Shown here one piece after another: positions 12,801 to 23,500 of a stretch of 64,000 bases of DNA (position 1 is the first letter of the stretch; every line of letters starts with the position of its first letter). The notes beneath the pieces are model-generated. The model saw nothing but the letters and a program-made list of their open reading frames with translations, ran no database searches and had not been told where the DNA came from. The stretch comes from Amblyornis subalaris. Taxonomy: Eukaryota; Chordata; Aves; Passeriformes; Ptilonorhynchidae. The DNA lies in contig JACAXG010000070.1 in the NCBI GenBank assembly GCA_018881555.1, positions 1,240,001-1,304,000 on the forward strand. The letters run 5' to 3'. A program made the translations under genes and the position numbers.

Positions 12801-14970
12801 AGTGGTCAAGCTGCACTGAAGCAGATCTTACATTTGAAAGATAAAACTTAATGCTTTTTTTTCTCCTAGCAGTCTGCTGTATGCAGCATTTGTGCCATGA
12901 CCAGCACATTAGCACCGTTCTGGTGAGTGTGGAGGACATCAGGAAAACACTGTCTGTATTTTTAGGCCACTTGAGTTCTGGCAGTATATTCCCTGGGATT
13001 TCAACTCAGTCAACTCCTAGCTATATCATCTTAAGCTATGCTGAACGAAATGGATATATTCTTCCATTTGATACTTTCCACAATAAAGCCAGGGAATTTC
13101 TCATAAATCACATCCTTGCTGGAGCAAAATGTGAGGTTGGGGAAGGGATAATGGCAACAACTTTGATTTATTTTTCTTTGTCCAGCTTACAATTCTGGTC
13201 TTCACAAAAGGACTCAGAAACTACAAAAAACTTTCCATAACATCAGAAACCGACAAATGAAAACCACTGGTTCAGCAGAGAGTCCTTGCCTTTCTCCACT
13301 GTGCAGAAGGTTATTTCTTTTTCCCAGGAAGCATGTTCAAGATTTGACCATGCACACGGCACAAAGGAAAGATCACATTTCCTTCCCAGGTTGCTTTTGT
13401 TAATAATAATTATAAGCCAACACTTAGCCTTGGAGTCACATGTCTACTGGTGAGAGATGGGCTCTGTCTTTAATCCTGGTCCTCCTCTCCCATTATTGTT
13501 TCATTGACTACTATTGACTTTATAGTGTGGCTGGAAGCCAAAAATGAATGGGAGAATTGTAATGGCAAAACTGGTGGGGCAGGTTTCCCCGGCCAGTGTT
13601 GCAACAGGCAGAAAATAAATAAATTAAATAATGCCATTTATCAACAGCCAGGATCCAGGTCCTCCTAGGGTCACTGTACACATATGTTGCAGGTTGAAGA
13701 TAATGGCCTTGAAGATCTGTTCAAGTCTTGGAAATGCAATTACATTTCCATAGTCTCACTCCACACCTGAGGTTAGCCCAGTCTCAGACGGCCTCCAGAT
13801 TCACCAGAAAATGCCCAGTTGAAACAAACTTAACTTCTAATCAGATCTTCATATCACATCTTCCGATGACACTGATTCATCAGGACAGTCGAAGAAAATT
13901 TCCAGGAGGGACTTTTTGATGTGAAGGTGTTACTGTCATGTTACATTGTGGATAGGAGAGCCAGAATGGAACAGAGAAAATTACCTCATGCTCTGATCTT
14001 TCCGCCACTATCCTAGGGACGATATTCTCAGGCTATATGGACGGGCCCTTCAGGTCACAGTTATTTAAATGTATGAGCTGAGCTTCTGCCCCAACAGTTT
14101 TCGTGACCCATTCTTAACATGATTCACTACATTCCCATCACATGGAAGGATGAGATTCTGCAAGGAGAGGATGCAGAAATACAACGTGCGTGCACCATAA
14201 GCATTATTGGTTTAGCTCCACTATGGATAGCAAAGCTGTCCCACAGTAGACAAGTATAGGATCTCTCGTGCTGAAACTTCAAGGAAAGCTCTGAACTATC
14301 CCGCTCTGTCTGCTGGAGGCAGGCAGCAGACATCCCAAGCCATGGCTTACTCCAAGGATGGAGTGGGTTTGAGGGCAAGGATTTTTCCCCTGGTTAGTCT
14401 GGGGACATCTGAATCTGGATAAGAGAATGAACAGAGACAGAGACAGGAAACCAGCCCCGATGCTGAGATCAAAGGGATCCAGCAGGTACTCGCTCCCCTC
14501 CCCTATGGATGGAGTCCCATGTCTGGTGCGGTGCTGGGTGGGTGGGGAGGAGGGTCCACCATAAAGTCAAACTGGCTACGAACATTATACCTCCCAGGAG
14601 AGGCAGAAGCCCAGTGAAAAGTGTGATGATACAGCTTTTAACAACTGGTTCAGGAAACAACTCTGATTTTAAACAAACACTCCAGCGTGACCTGACTGAA
14701 CTGCTTTCAGCACAGTCTGGCTCTACTACACTCTGGAAATCATACCTCCTTAAAGGCAAATGGAGCCATTTACTTGAAAATGAACTTACCTAAACTTTCT
14801 TTTGAAATGTGAGGTTCTCGTAACATTAACAGATAATCCTAATAAATGCTTTGGGATGCTTCACTCAGAATGACACAGACTGCTAGCCTTAATGTGCAGC
14901 TATCCATGTGCCATTCAAAACTGCAGATGACAGTCTCCGAATTCAGAAAGAGTTACACCCTTTATGCACC
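6890..14970. other. Unique non-coding sequence, no gene seen
   Basis: I see no recognisable gene, RNA gene or clear mobile element. The longest open stretch is about 129 codons at 12851-13240 on plus. It has no known domain, but it overlaps a good splice-acceptor/donor pair framing a 53-bp interval at 12870-12922 (an acceptor after a run of T/C ending in CTAG, then a GTGAGT donor). Pairs of that quality are expected a few times by chance in this much DNA, so no exon is annotated. Confidence 0.55.
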
Positions 14971-14974
14971 TCAG

Positions 14975-15085
14975 ATATGACCTGATATTGACAGAGAAGA
15001 GAAACCTATCAGTGACCGGTTTAGTGGTTGCTTACATCCAAGTAACCATGATTTGACTGTACTTTCTAAGTTTGTGCAAACGAAC
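14975..15085 (+). mobile_element. Possible L3/CR1-like LINE endonuclease fragment
   Basis: With one frame change, the plus strand reads LTEKRN, then ISDRFSGCLHPSNHDL. This resembles the end of the CR1/L3 LINE endonuclease domain, where a variable loop precedes a conserved S-(D/N)-H-(D/E) motif. The same domain end is much clearer in the LINE relic at 16232-16320 (SKHDL), so this would be a fragment of a separate copy or a rearranged one. No flanking LINE sequence is clear between 15090 and 15790, which keeps confidence low. Confidence 0.35.
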
Positions 15086-15089
15086 TCCA

Positions 15090-15790
15090 AACTCAGCTAC
15101 ATGTGGATAGCATGAAGTACTGCGTGTGGATACTTAGGACAAATTACATGAACTGAGTCTTGTTAGAAGAAAGAATTTCAAACAGAAAAAAAATAATAGC
15201 CAAGAACTTGTTCAGGGACATGCTGATGGTAACTGTGAAATGAACGAAGAGGATTCTTGAACTCACCAAGGAAATCTAATTGCGAAATGCATGAGGACAT
15301 TGGCATGAAGAAAATGGGGTGGGAAGTCATATCCCTAGAGAAAATAACAGGGATAACTGCACAATAGCTATTGGATTGTGCATTCTTTCAGCAAGTCACA
15401 TTGGTGACTACAAAAGGGGAAATTCCTGATTTAACATCATGTGAAGAAGCAGAGACAGCAGAAGATTTGAGGAACCCTTGGAAAGGAGCCAAAGAACAGC
15501 AAGGTTCAAATAACCTACTGACAATCCCTTTAGCCCCATCAGTGACAGAACACAAGGATGAACTGACTACTGTTTAGCTGAGGGAGGTGACATTGAAGGT
15601 CTGGGTTTTGAGGGGCACTAGGTCACACCCCCTGTATAAACAAGATGACAGGCGTACTGCTGGTGAGGAGCGAGAACTAATCTTCCTAGCCTGAGTCTAG
15701 CAGCAGTCAAGGCATTACACAATGCAACAACTGTGGGTTAAGGAACTACAAACAAGCTTGGCATGTTGCAAAATGATTTAATCGTGTGAC
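15090..15790. other. Unassigned stretch upstream of an old LINE
   Basis: I recognise nothing firm here. A 68-codon open stretch at 15371-15577 on plus is rich in Glu, Thr and Lys and sits just upstream of the LINE endonuclease relic. It could be a remnant of LINE ORF1 or 5' sequence, but no motif supports this. Confidence 0.35.
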
Positions 15791-15794
15791 AAAG

Positions 15795-17700
15795 AATGTG
15801 AACAGAAGAGGTTTTCCATTTGCTTTTATGTAGCCATTAGTCGTCTGGGTAGGAGGCAAGAGGAATTGGAAATTCTCATTAGTGAGAAGAAATGTGATAT
15901 AATCAGCATTGCTCAAATCTGCTGGTTTCAATTTGCATGATCGGAATGTTAAAATAACTGGTTATGACCTGCTTAGGAAAGATAGAGTCGATGAAAATGG
16001 ACTGTGTGAATCATGCCATAGAATGCCATAGAATCAGGCCATAGAATAGGAATTACTCCACAGTCTCCATGAGAAATGCAAGGAAAGAAAGACGATGCTC
16101 CAGGGAACTTTCGTACTCTGTAAGCTCCAAACAGCCACTGAGAAAACATCCTGAATTAGGGAAAAAATTATAGTCTGTTTTCTAACACAAGGGGCCATCA
16201 CGTGGTAACCTTTCTGGACTTTTTTTCTGACAAAGATGAATTAATTATTGGGCTGAGAGTTGACAGTTGTCCAGGCAACAGTAAGCATGACCTGATTATA
16301 TTCAATATGGGCAAATTAGTGGCTGTCTTTAACAGCTGTATGCGCACCAGGACTTCAAAGGAGCAAATTTTTCAAAATCAAAGAATACTAGGAATTAACC
16401 AGATTGTGAGGAATAACTGAGACAGGAAAAAATTGTGAACAAAAGTAGATACGTCCAGGAAAATTGTATTAGATGCCAAATAGCCAGAAGCCTACAAAAA
16501 AGAACTAGCAGATTAGTCAAAAGTTTTGTAGTAAAGTTGAGGGTAGTAATAAGGGGGAGAGGGGAAAGAATTTTCAGTAAACAGATGAGAAAAGAGTAGT
16601 ATTTTCAAACGTCAGAGTTTTTGAAACTGAAGGTTTAAAATGGTAAGAGTATCTGGAGGAAAATACATGGCTAGGAGGACCCAAGGCTACCAGAAGGATG
16701 TTTTCGAAAGGATATTTTGAACAAAGGAAACTGCAGCAACCACTCAGACTCTTTACTGGATGAAGATAGTAAAAGCAGGAGTGATAACATGAAGAACCAG
16801 AAGCGGTTCAGTAAATATTCCTGCTTTGGTGTTATTAAACATCTTTGGAAGTTAAACGTCTCTTATAGACAAAGCATTTCCAAACCAGAAGACCGAATAA
16901 TATGCATTCAGGAATCACAAAATTGTTAGCTGAGGACTGNTGGGATTAATTTTGAAATCATCTTGTGAAATGGGAGAGTTCAGAAAACGGAAGAAACATT
17001 AGCACAATGCCAGTTCAAACAGGGCAATCTGGATGAGCAAGGTAACTGTAGATCACTTACCCGAACCCCAGTCCAAGCAAAATGGAAAAACTGACAGGGG
17101 ACTCAACTGATAAAGAATAAAAGGACAACAAAAAGGCAATTAATTCCTATAACATGGCATTGTGGAAAGTATGTCTCATTGAATAAATATAATAGCGCTC
17201 TTCTGAGGAGTTCACAGGAATGCCCACTAAAGTAACTCATCAACTATTACATGATAGTCCCTGATGAAGTGTCTCCCTTTGCACCACGTAGCAGTCTGAC
17301 TACCAATTAGCATAACCAAACATCAGGAAAGTGCAGGTGAAATGGCATGAAGGACAAAGTGACTGACAGATTTAAAGCAGCTGTCAACAGAGAGCTCTTG
17401 CTGAAGGAGGATGTGTGGCTGGTGCGAGTGGTAGTCAACATTTTCATCGATGAGCCGGAAGCTTGAAATTACCACAAAGATTGGCAGATGGGTAAATAGT
17501 GTGGAAGGCATGGCAATCACACTGCCTGACTGTATCACTTGATAAATTAGGCCCTTCAAACAACACATGTTTAGTGAAACAAATGCTAATATATTCATCT
17601 AGGGAACACAAGCCGCTCATAACAGCCTGGAGATGACATTCTGGAAAGGGATGATGCCGAAAATGATTAAGGGTGAGAAGAGGACAACTGAACTTCCTAA
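15795..17700 (+). mobile_element. Old L3/CR1-like LINE, ORF2 relic (endonuclease and RT)
   Basis: Many stops and frame shifts interrupt it, but short plus-strand blocks appear in the right order for a CR1-clade ORF2. The endonuclease start reads QEELEILISEKKCDIISIAQ (15858 on), then ITGYDLLRKDRVDE (about 15953). The endonuclease end reads KDELIIGLRV and GNSKHDLIIFN (about 16232-16310). The reverse transcriptase start reads NCRSLTRTPVQAK (17044). Later RT blocks read NIFIDEPE (17437-17460) and, in another frame, TTKIGRWVNSVEGM (17471-17512), which is the region after the catalytic strand. Spacing matches a nearly full endonuclease-RT stretch. The element is ancient and non-functional. Its 3' part seems to resume at 18300-18560, beyond a younger insertion. 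The exact family name is not determined. Confidence 0.8.
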
Positions 17701-18030
17701 GTCAAGGGCTCCCTTTTAGAGCTAATACAATCCCTTGAGATATAAAAAGACTCAGAGAAGGTGACCTTTCTGTGGCTCTGCTGAAAAAATATCAGAATGC
17801 TGCAGTCAATTTTGCTTGCAGTTTTTAGAAGATGCTTAAACCTTGAGGGAGGGTGCTCATAAGAGAACCACAAAGAAGTCTCTATGGATGTAGAAAATAT
17901 TCTTATATAGTATGACTTAGAAAAAAAATCTATGCTGCAAGGGACTGCAGGTTTCTTGAGGCCTTGTGGGCCCAATGTTTGAAAATCTCTGGTAATCTCC
18001 AGTGCTTTACCTCCCTCCACCACCAAAACT
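17700..18030. other. Probable decayed LINE sequence, unassigned
   Basis: This lies between the last readable RT block of the old LINE and the minus-strand CR1. It is probably more of the same LINE, too decayed to read. A 109-codon minus-strand open stretch here (17697-18026) shows no known domain. Confidence 0.35.
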
Positions 18031-18300
18031 TTATGTCCATGCAGAAAATGCCCTTGCTGCCACTTGCAGCATTGCTTCTCATCCTGCTGTTGTGACCCTC
18101 CATGAGAAGTCTGTCTCCACCATGCATTAGAGAGCGGAAAACATCAAGCAGCTCCTCCTTAGCCTTGCCTTCTTCAAGATGAGTGATCCCAGTTCCCTCA
18201 ACCTCTCCTCACACACCGTATATGTCCCAGCTATTTCAGTGGTCCTCTGCTGGACTCTCGCCAATTTGCCAGTATCTTTCTTATAGAGCTCCATTTGTTT
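18030..18300 (-). mobile_element. CR1 LINE fragment, minus orientation
   Basis: Read on plus, the sequence shows the reverse complement of the CR1 ORF2/3' region: GAAAACATCAAGCAGCTCCTCC, a TCCCTCAACCTCTCCTCA-type block, CTCTGCTGGACTC, then CAATTTGCCAGTATCTTTCTTA. This order is characteristic of avian CR1 copies. It is diverged and truncated at both ends. It sits inside an older plus-strand LINE (readable before 17700 and after 18300), so it inserted later. The boundaries are accurate to about 30 bp. Confidence 0.75.
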
Positions 18301-18560
18301 TGCCTATCTAAAGCCAGAGTGAGAGAAGATTTAAAGACATGAGGCCTCTGTAAACCATAAGGAAAGGAAGATCAAGGATCAAGGAACTGAAAGCTGAAGC
18401 CAGATAAATTGGATTACAGTGTGGGTGCTTAGCTACTAAGCAGCCAGTGCAGGTTTTGGATTCTCTATCTCTTGATATCTTCAAATCAAGGCCAGATGCT
18501 TCTCTGGAGGTTATTCTTCAGCCTAACAGCACAATCATTCCCGGGCTCAAGGCAAGGCTA
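18300..18560 (+). mobile_element. Old L3/CR1-like LINE, 3' region
   Basis: The segment contains AAGCTGAAGCCAGATAAATT, a GGTTTTGGATTCTCTATC block and TCTTCAAATCAAGGCCAGATG. These match the 3' end of old amniote L3/CR1-like LINEs, just upstream of their terminal tail. The orientation is plus, the same as the ORF2 relic at 15795-17700, so the two are most simply one element split by the minus-strand CR1 at 18030-18300. It could instead be a separate truncated copy. Confidence 0.65.
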
Positions 18561-18675
18561 ACAAGATGTGAAATTGTGTGTTGGTGATATGTGAACTGCA
18601 GGACTCAACTGCCTCCAAACTATGAATTGTTTTCAGAATAGTGCATTCAGAGTCCCAACAAATGTAAATACACAA

Positions 18676-18676
<1 letters not shown>

Positions 18677-18730
<54 letters not shown>
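18677..18730 (+). repeat. Pure poly(A) run, 54 bases
   Basis: Fifty-four uninterrupted A residues, preceded by TACACAAC and followed by TCCAAAC. No AATAAA signal or recognisable retrocopy lies just upstream, and CR1 elements do not use poly(A) tails. It is therefore annotated as a simple repeat rather than the tail of a processed pseudogene. Its true length may differ from the assembly, because homopolymers of this size are hard to sequence. Confidence 0.95.
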
Positions 18731-18733
<3 letters not shown>

Positions 18734-19195
18734 AAACAAAAAATCATGGAAGAAATAAGATAAGCAAAGAAGAAACTGGATATACGATATATTGGGTAGG
18801 AGAAAGAAGTTTGTAATAGCAAATGTCCCTGATTGAGTTTTGCCTAGTGGGACACCAACTGGACTTCACTCACACCTGTGTCTCAGGAGGCTTTCTTGGC
18901 CTCTCTGAAGAAGATCCTGCAACTGTACAACCTTTGGCTCTAAGGATCAGATGCCCAAGCCATTCCAGTTCCTTAAAAGTACTACCTTCTCTAGTGAGAA
19001 GCATGTGATTGACCTGAGCCCACAGTTGGTCTTTTCAGGGGTATGTAATAGATGTAAGTACACAGATTTTGCACACAGATTTTGAACACCACTGGTCTTC
19101 GTTCAAAAGGTAAAGATGGCATATTCAGTGCTAAGAAGACAACTTCCTAAAAGGAGTACCTTCCCTTGCTGCCCACTCACAGGGCCATGAAGGGA
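18731..19195. other. Unassigned spacer between two LINE relics
   Basis: I see nothing recognisable apart from a short local duplication, CACAGATTTT, repeated at about 19058-19087. Confidence 0.4.
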
Positions 19196-19199
19196 ATCT

Positions 19200-19309
19200 G
19201 TGTCAGTTTAGGCTGTAACCTCAGATTTAGGAGATTTATAGACTTAGTGGAAGGAAGAGTTGATGTGATTCACCCAGGTTTCTGTGATGCATTTGGCTTG
19301 GTATCACAC
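19200..19309 (+). mobile_element. Old L3/CR1-like LINE copy B, RT fragment (5' of LTR)
   Basis: The last bases read DAFGLVSH in frame up to the LTR insertion point. This corresponds to the conserved RT block in CR1/L3 LINEs that contains an A-F-D-x-V-x-H motif. The LINE continues in the same frame directly after the LTR (SIFINE), once one copy of the 6-bp target duplication is discounted. It is the second, separate copy of this old LINE type in the window. Confidence 0.75.
19304..19309. repeat. Target-site duplication, left copy (TCACAC)
   Basis: TCACAC directly precedes the TG start of the LTR and recurs at 19796-19801 directly after its CA end. A 6-bp duplication is usual for alpha- and betaretrovirus-like (class II) integrases. 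Confidence 0.9.
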
Positions 19310-19467
19310 TGTGGAGGGCTGTGAGCCTTCTGCACTGCCCTGGAGGAGTCNGAGATAAGCAACCTTCCTCAGGGTCATGGTGAGCTCCCAATACGCCTTG
19401 TTTCTTCATGGTAATAGCCTGTACCCCGTTGGCTAATTGGTTTCCACCCCACCCCCTGTTTTCCCCA

Positions 19468-19473
19468 TATAAA
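19468..19473 (+). promoter_or_regulatory. LTR TATA box
   Basis: TATAAA lies in a C-rich context, about 30 bp before the predicted LTR transcription start near 19498 and 73 bp before the LTR poly(A) signal. It is the core promoter of the solo LTR. Whether it is active is unknown. Confidence 0.7.
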
Positions 19474-19540
19474 CCCCTGCTTCTAACCCTGATGGTNGGG
19501 AGTTCTCATCCCTGGCCTCCCCTTTGCAGGGTGGTTGGAC

Positions 19541-19546
19541 AATAAA
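19541..19546 (+). terminator. LTR poly(A) signal AATAAA
   Basis: AATAAA lies downstream of the LTR TATA box, with GC- and T-rich sequence following within 45 bp. This is the expected order for the R region of a retroviral LTR, and it fixes the LTR orientation as plus. Confidence 0.7.
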
Positions 19547-19690
19547 GGCTACCTCTGCAGAACTGCCACACGAGGCTCCTGTCTCTCTGTCTCCGNGTTT
19601 GCCTTGGGTGATTTCACAAAGAGCTGAATCACAAGAGCTGAAATCACTTGTAGCTGGGAGATTGCTACACTTGCTGAAATCACCTGTCGC

Positions 19691-19787
19691 CTAGGAAGGC
19701 CTGCCAGTGCCCCTGGAAGGGCCGTTCCCTGCGGAACGCTCTCTAGGAAGGTCGTGGCATACCGGTGCTGATCAGCACCGGACCTTC
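19691..19787. repeat. Structured U5 end: direct repeat, hairpin and 20-bp palindrome
   Basis: The last 105 bp of the LTR is rich in symmetry. CTAGGAAGG occurs at 19691-19699 and again at 19743-19751. CGTTCC (19723-19728) pairs with GGAACG (19733-19738) across a CTGC loop. A perfect 20-bp palindrome centred on CTGATCAG spans 19762-19781. It is flanked by GAAGGTC (19747-19753) and GACCTTC (19781-19787), which are also complementary. In the RNA this would fold as stacked hairpins in the 5' leader. Confidence 0.85.
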
Positions 19788-19795
19788 TTGCAACA

Positions 19796-19801
19796 TCACA
19801 C
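19796..19801. repeat. Target-site duplication, right copy (TCACAC)
   Basis: This is the second copy of the 6-bp repeat, directly after the CA end of the LTR. See the left copy at 19304-19309. Confidence 0.9.
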
Positions 19802-20540
19802 AGCATTTTTATTAATGAAATATGTAGTACAAGGCACCCTTGAAACGATTAACAGTCAACTAATAGGTAGGGTTTGAAGTGTCATTCTAAAGGGGGTGCT
19901 GTTTCTCACCTATTTCCTGAGAATTCCTCCAGACATCAGCCCTAGACTCTCTGCTATTTAACATTTTTATTGATAGCCTGGAAGGAGACATAACTCCATT
20001 AATAATTAAGTCTCACCCATCCTTAGAGAGGTGTGACACTTGTTCTAGGCATGACAAATTACCATCCTAAAAAGCCTTTACTTCTCCAAAGCTTAGAGAC
20101 AGGCCAGAAAATCGGGTCAGAGCAGAGGGGTAATTTTAGGTAGCTGATTAGGCTAGATGGATCCCACACTTAGACAGTGAGCTGACACTTATGGTGAGCT
20201 CCACATAAAAAAATTTGATCGATGTCTTCAGGGGAAAAGAAATTTGACCATTATCCAGTAGAGTGAAAAGCCTCTGAAGACAAAAAGTGAGATCTTGTAT
20301 TTGGTGAGGAAATAGTCAAACGAGAAGTGAGGCAGCAGTCAACTAGCAACTGGGGCAATGCACTGAGGTTGTGATGGATTCTCTGCTGTGGAAAATTTTT
20401 AGATCAAGGTTGTCTGTCGTCTAAAAGCTCCTCTGCAATCCGAGCAGGCAAATTCAAAGTTGCTCGGTAGCCTGTGGCATGTATGCATTAAAACTAAACG
20501 ATCCTCTTCTGACCTTAAAATCCTGTGTGTCTTTCCTATG
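19802..20540 (+). mobile_element. Old L3/CR1-like LINE copy B, RT to 3' end (3' of LTR)
   Basis: It continues the RT frame broken by the LTR (SIFINEI). It then shows LLFNIFIDSLEGDI (about 19940-19985), the conserved block just before the second catalytic RT motif. An AAGTGAGATCTTGTATTTGG block at about 20286 corresponds to the K-C-x-x-L-x-L-G motif near the end of CR1-type ORF2. A 3' region follows with AGATCAAGGTTGTCTGTCGTCT (20401 on) and ends in TTCTGACCTTAAAATCC at about 20508-20523, matching the usual 3' end of old L3/CR1-like elements. It is non-functional, with many stops. Confidence 0.75.
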
Positions 20541-23500
20541 CCACACCTGCATGCTACGAAGTTCTTGGTGTCAAAAGGGGTCTCCTTCTTCTACAGTTTT
20601 TACTGAACAGATAAGAGTGCAACTGCTGGCTGTTTCTTATGACCCGGCAGGTGATGTCAACTCATGAAGAGGGCATCTTTTCATCGAGTCATAGTGACTA
20701 GAAACAGAAATGACTGTATAATCACAGCAGTTTGGCATTGCCCCTAGTATGATTTTCTGTCTGACATTTTAGAGATGCAGTTGTACCTGCTTTGTCTGGC
20801 AGATTGCTGTCTGGGAAAAGGGAATTGCAGGCTTTGTCAGACTGTAGAGTAACAAGCACACAGGCCAAAATGCAGGCTGTAGGTGTGGTAGGAGGAAGCC
20901 AGGCATTTTACGTCGAAGTTCAGAGCCCTGCTAATCAATTGCATGGCCTTGAACTTACTACTCAACAGGTGGCTCTAAGAACTCCTCCAGTGGAGGCTCA
21001 CTATAGGGATTTGGTACCACTCTCCAAGAGAAAGGTTGAGCATTACTGGAGTTTTACTTAGCAAGTCACTTGCTAGTGCAAGAGAATACAGACTAAGCCA
21101 CAGCTTGCAGGAGTCTTGCTTTCTTGTACTTCGTGCTTGTGGCTTTTGGTCCTTTTTTACATTAGTGACAAGTGCTTTTCTAAAGGGCCAGTTTCAGGAC
21201 GTTAGGAGGTGTCCCATGGTCGCAGCATGCCTTATGCAGACACAGAGTGCATGTGTTCCCGCTGGAGAAGGCGACAGTTGTCTGGCCACTGAACGCTAGG
21301 CTTGATGACCAGAAAGACGCTATTATGCTCCGGCACTTTAGTGAGGCGCCCCCCTTCCCGGGGCTGTCATTCCAAGCTGCAATCTGACTTTCCTCTGCCA
21401 GGATGGTTGCCGAACCAGCCCTTATCTCAGAGACACTCTGGTATGCCGCAGAATCAAGTGTATCGGAGGAATTCGATCAGCTAGAACAATAGCTTTGCAC
21501 TGCTAGCTTGAACCTGTGTGTTAGGAAGCAGTGATTCATGCACAGTATTATGGAGATTCATGCAAGGAAACCGGTACCTGGTGGTTTACACACAATAGAA
21601 CTAGCTACACACATCTTTTGTTTCCCACTTCATAGTAAAATTCAATCTTCCTTCTATGAGAAAAAGCACATGCATTCTTACTTTGTCATGGCCACTCTGC
21701 TAGGCTATTCAGTAGGACAAATTCAGAATAGCAATAGCTGGAAAATAGCTCTTATATCCTGAACTTGCACAAAACCATAAGCTTTCACTGCAAAGAGGTG
21801 ACTTTGTTTTCCTCTCAATCTGGTTTTGATGTTCTCTTTCTCCTTCCTTTCATGCAAAGCTCTCCATCCCAGAAGGCAGGCAAGCAGCCAACCCACCTCT
21901 CTGCCCCACTCCAAAATAAATGTTAGATGCTAAAAAAACACACAAAAGGGAACTGTGAAAGGATTTGTGAAAAAGGTTGCCGTTTTGATTTTTTTTTTCC
22001 TAATTTTGAGAGCTTTTGTGTGTTTTCCACAGTACACTCTACTTTGTTTGACTGAGGTTCCTAAACTGTGGTTCAGCCGGACTGTCTGACAGGTCAGAGG
22101 ACATCTGCCACACAGAGAGACCCGCTACACTAAAAATGCCACACGCCTTTCCTCTGCTACATTCCTCCTCTTACGAAAACATCATACTGTGGACTGTGGA
22201 TAAAACGCACGCTGCGTTGAGAGATGTGTCCANAATATTGGATACCTCTGTGGTAGATCTGAAACATTGCTTGTTAGATCCATGTCCAGGGTGATGTGGA
22301 CCTGGCATGGCTCCACCCAAGAGCAGATTCTCAGCTGGAAAAAATCCCTTGACTTCACCAGAGCTAAAATGATTTACAGCAGCTGCGGATATAAGGATAC
22401 AGCACACAAACTGGTGTGTGCACACATTGGATGGTCTGCTTGCCCTGCACCATCCAGGGAGTCTTTCCCACTGGCAGTTATTCACTGGCCACTCTTCCTT
22501 TCCCTGAACGGATACATCTTACAGCCCTATGTCCCAAATTTACACTGTTACAAGGGAATGGGAATTACTGGGCTTGAGTGGTGATTGTTGCTACTCGTAC
22601 AGAGATGCAGCCCAAGAAGCCACACCGGGAACACTAGTCTGTCAGATAAGCAGGCACCATCCCAGTGCACAGCCAGGAGAAGATGTGGACTCCCTGTAGG
22701 ACAATTTGTTTCCCTATGAACCCACTGAGGCTATGGTGCAGAACATGCAGTCAGGGGCAGGAGGTATGTGCTCTACACAGCCTGTCAGAGCTCAGAGAGG
22801 CTCTTACATCGTTGATGTTACAGTTGTATCTGTGGATGGTCAGTGTCTGGATGGCTTGAATCCAGCTTCCCTCATGAATAAAGCATGCAGGGATACTGAA
22901 ACTCCAGCTGTTGTGCCCAAATCCCACTGCCTGCTGCAGGGAAAGACAGATTGCTCACAAAAGGGCAAGTGTGAGTGACTGGCTACAGGGATCTGTCCTC
23001 TCCAGTTCATCAAATATTTCCATGTGCTCCATTCCAGAATATTGATGTGCCGAGCCTTGGGAGCTTTATATTTAGCAAGAAACATAAATCACAGATACAG
23101 GGGGCAGCTCTGTGATGTTCCCTGGCTTATCGACTGCACTACTAATAGCTCAGAGAAGCTTGTAAATTGGACCATGAACACCATACTGCAAGCAGGGAAA
23201 AAAAATCCATGTACCTCTGGCATAGGCTGGGAAGTGTTTTCTGGTGACAGGTCCTCTGGTCCCTGTCAGGAACCTCCTGGAAAGGCTCCCAGGAGGCTAT
23301 GAAGTGNCAGAGGAACAAATGGGACCCCATCAATTCAGAAACTTGAGTGTGACACTGGTGTGTGAATTTCACTGGATTTGCAGTGAGGATCTGTGAGTAG
23401 GCTCCCTGTTACTGATGTGTTCAAAGGTGAGCCACTGAGCAGAAGAGCACGGTCGATGAAGGGGATGAAAGGTGGTGAATGGGTCTCCCGGAATTATTTC

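Larger units (their letters stand above)
19310..19795 (+). mobile_element. Endogenous retrovirus solo LTR (class II-like), 486 bp
   Basis: The element begins TGTGGAGG and ends GCAACA, so it has the TG...CA ends of a retroviral LTR, and it is flanked by the perfect 6-bp direct repeat TCACAC. Inside, in plus-strand order, are an ATTGG (reverse CCAAT) at 19436-19440, a TATAAA at 19468-19473 and an AATAAA at 19541-19546. This implies a U3 of about 190 bp, a short R of about 60 bp and a U5 of about 235 bp. No internal retroviral genes adjoin it, so it is a solo LTR left by recombination between two LTRs. It landed inside the RT region of an old LINE and is therefore younger than that LINE. The family (for example an avian ERVK group) is inferred only from size, ends and duplication length. 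The intact duplications suggest moderate age. Confidence 0.9.

Noticed and set aside
18547..18822. Poly-Phe and poly-Lys frames
   Set aside because: Translation of the A54 run on either strand.
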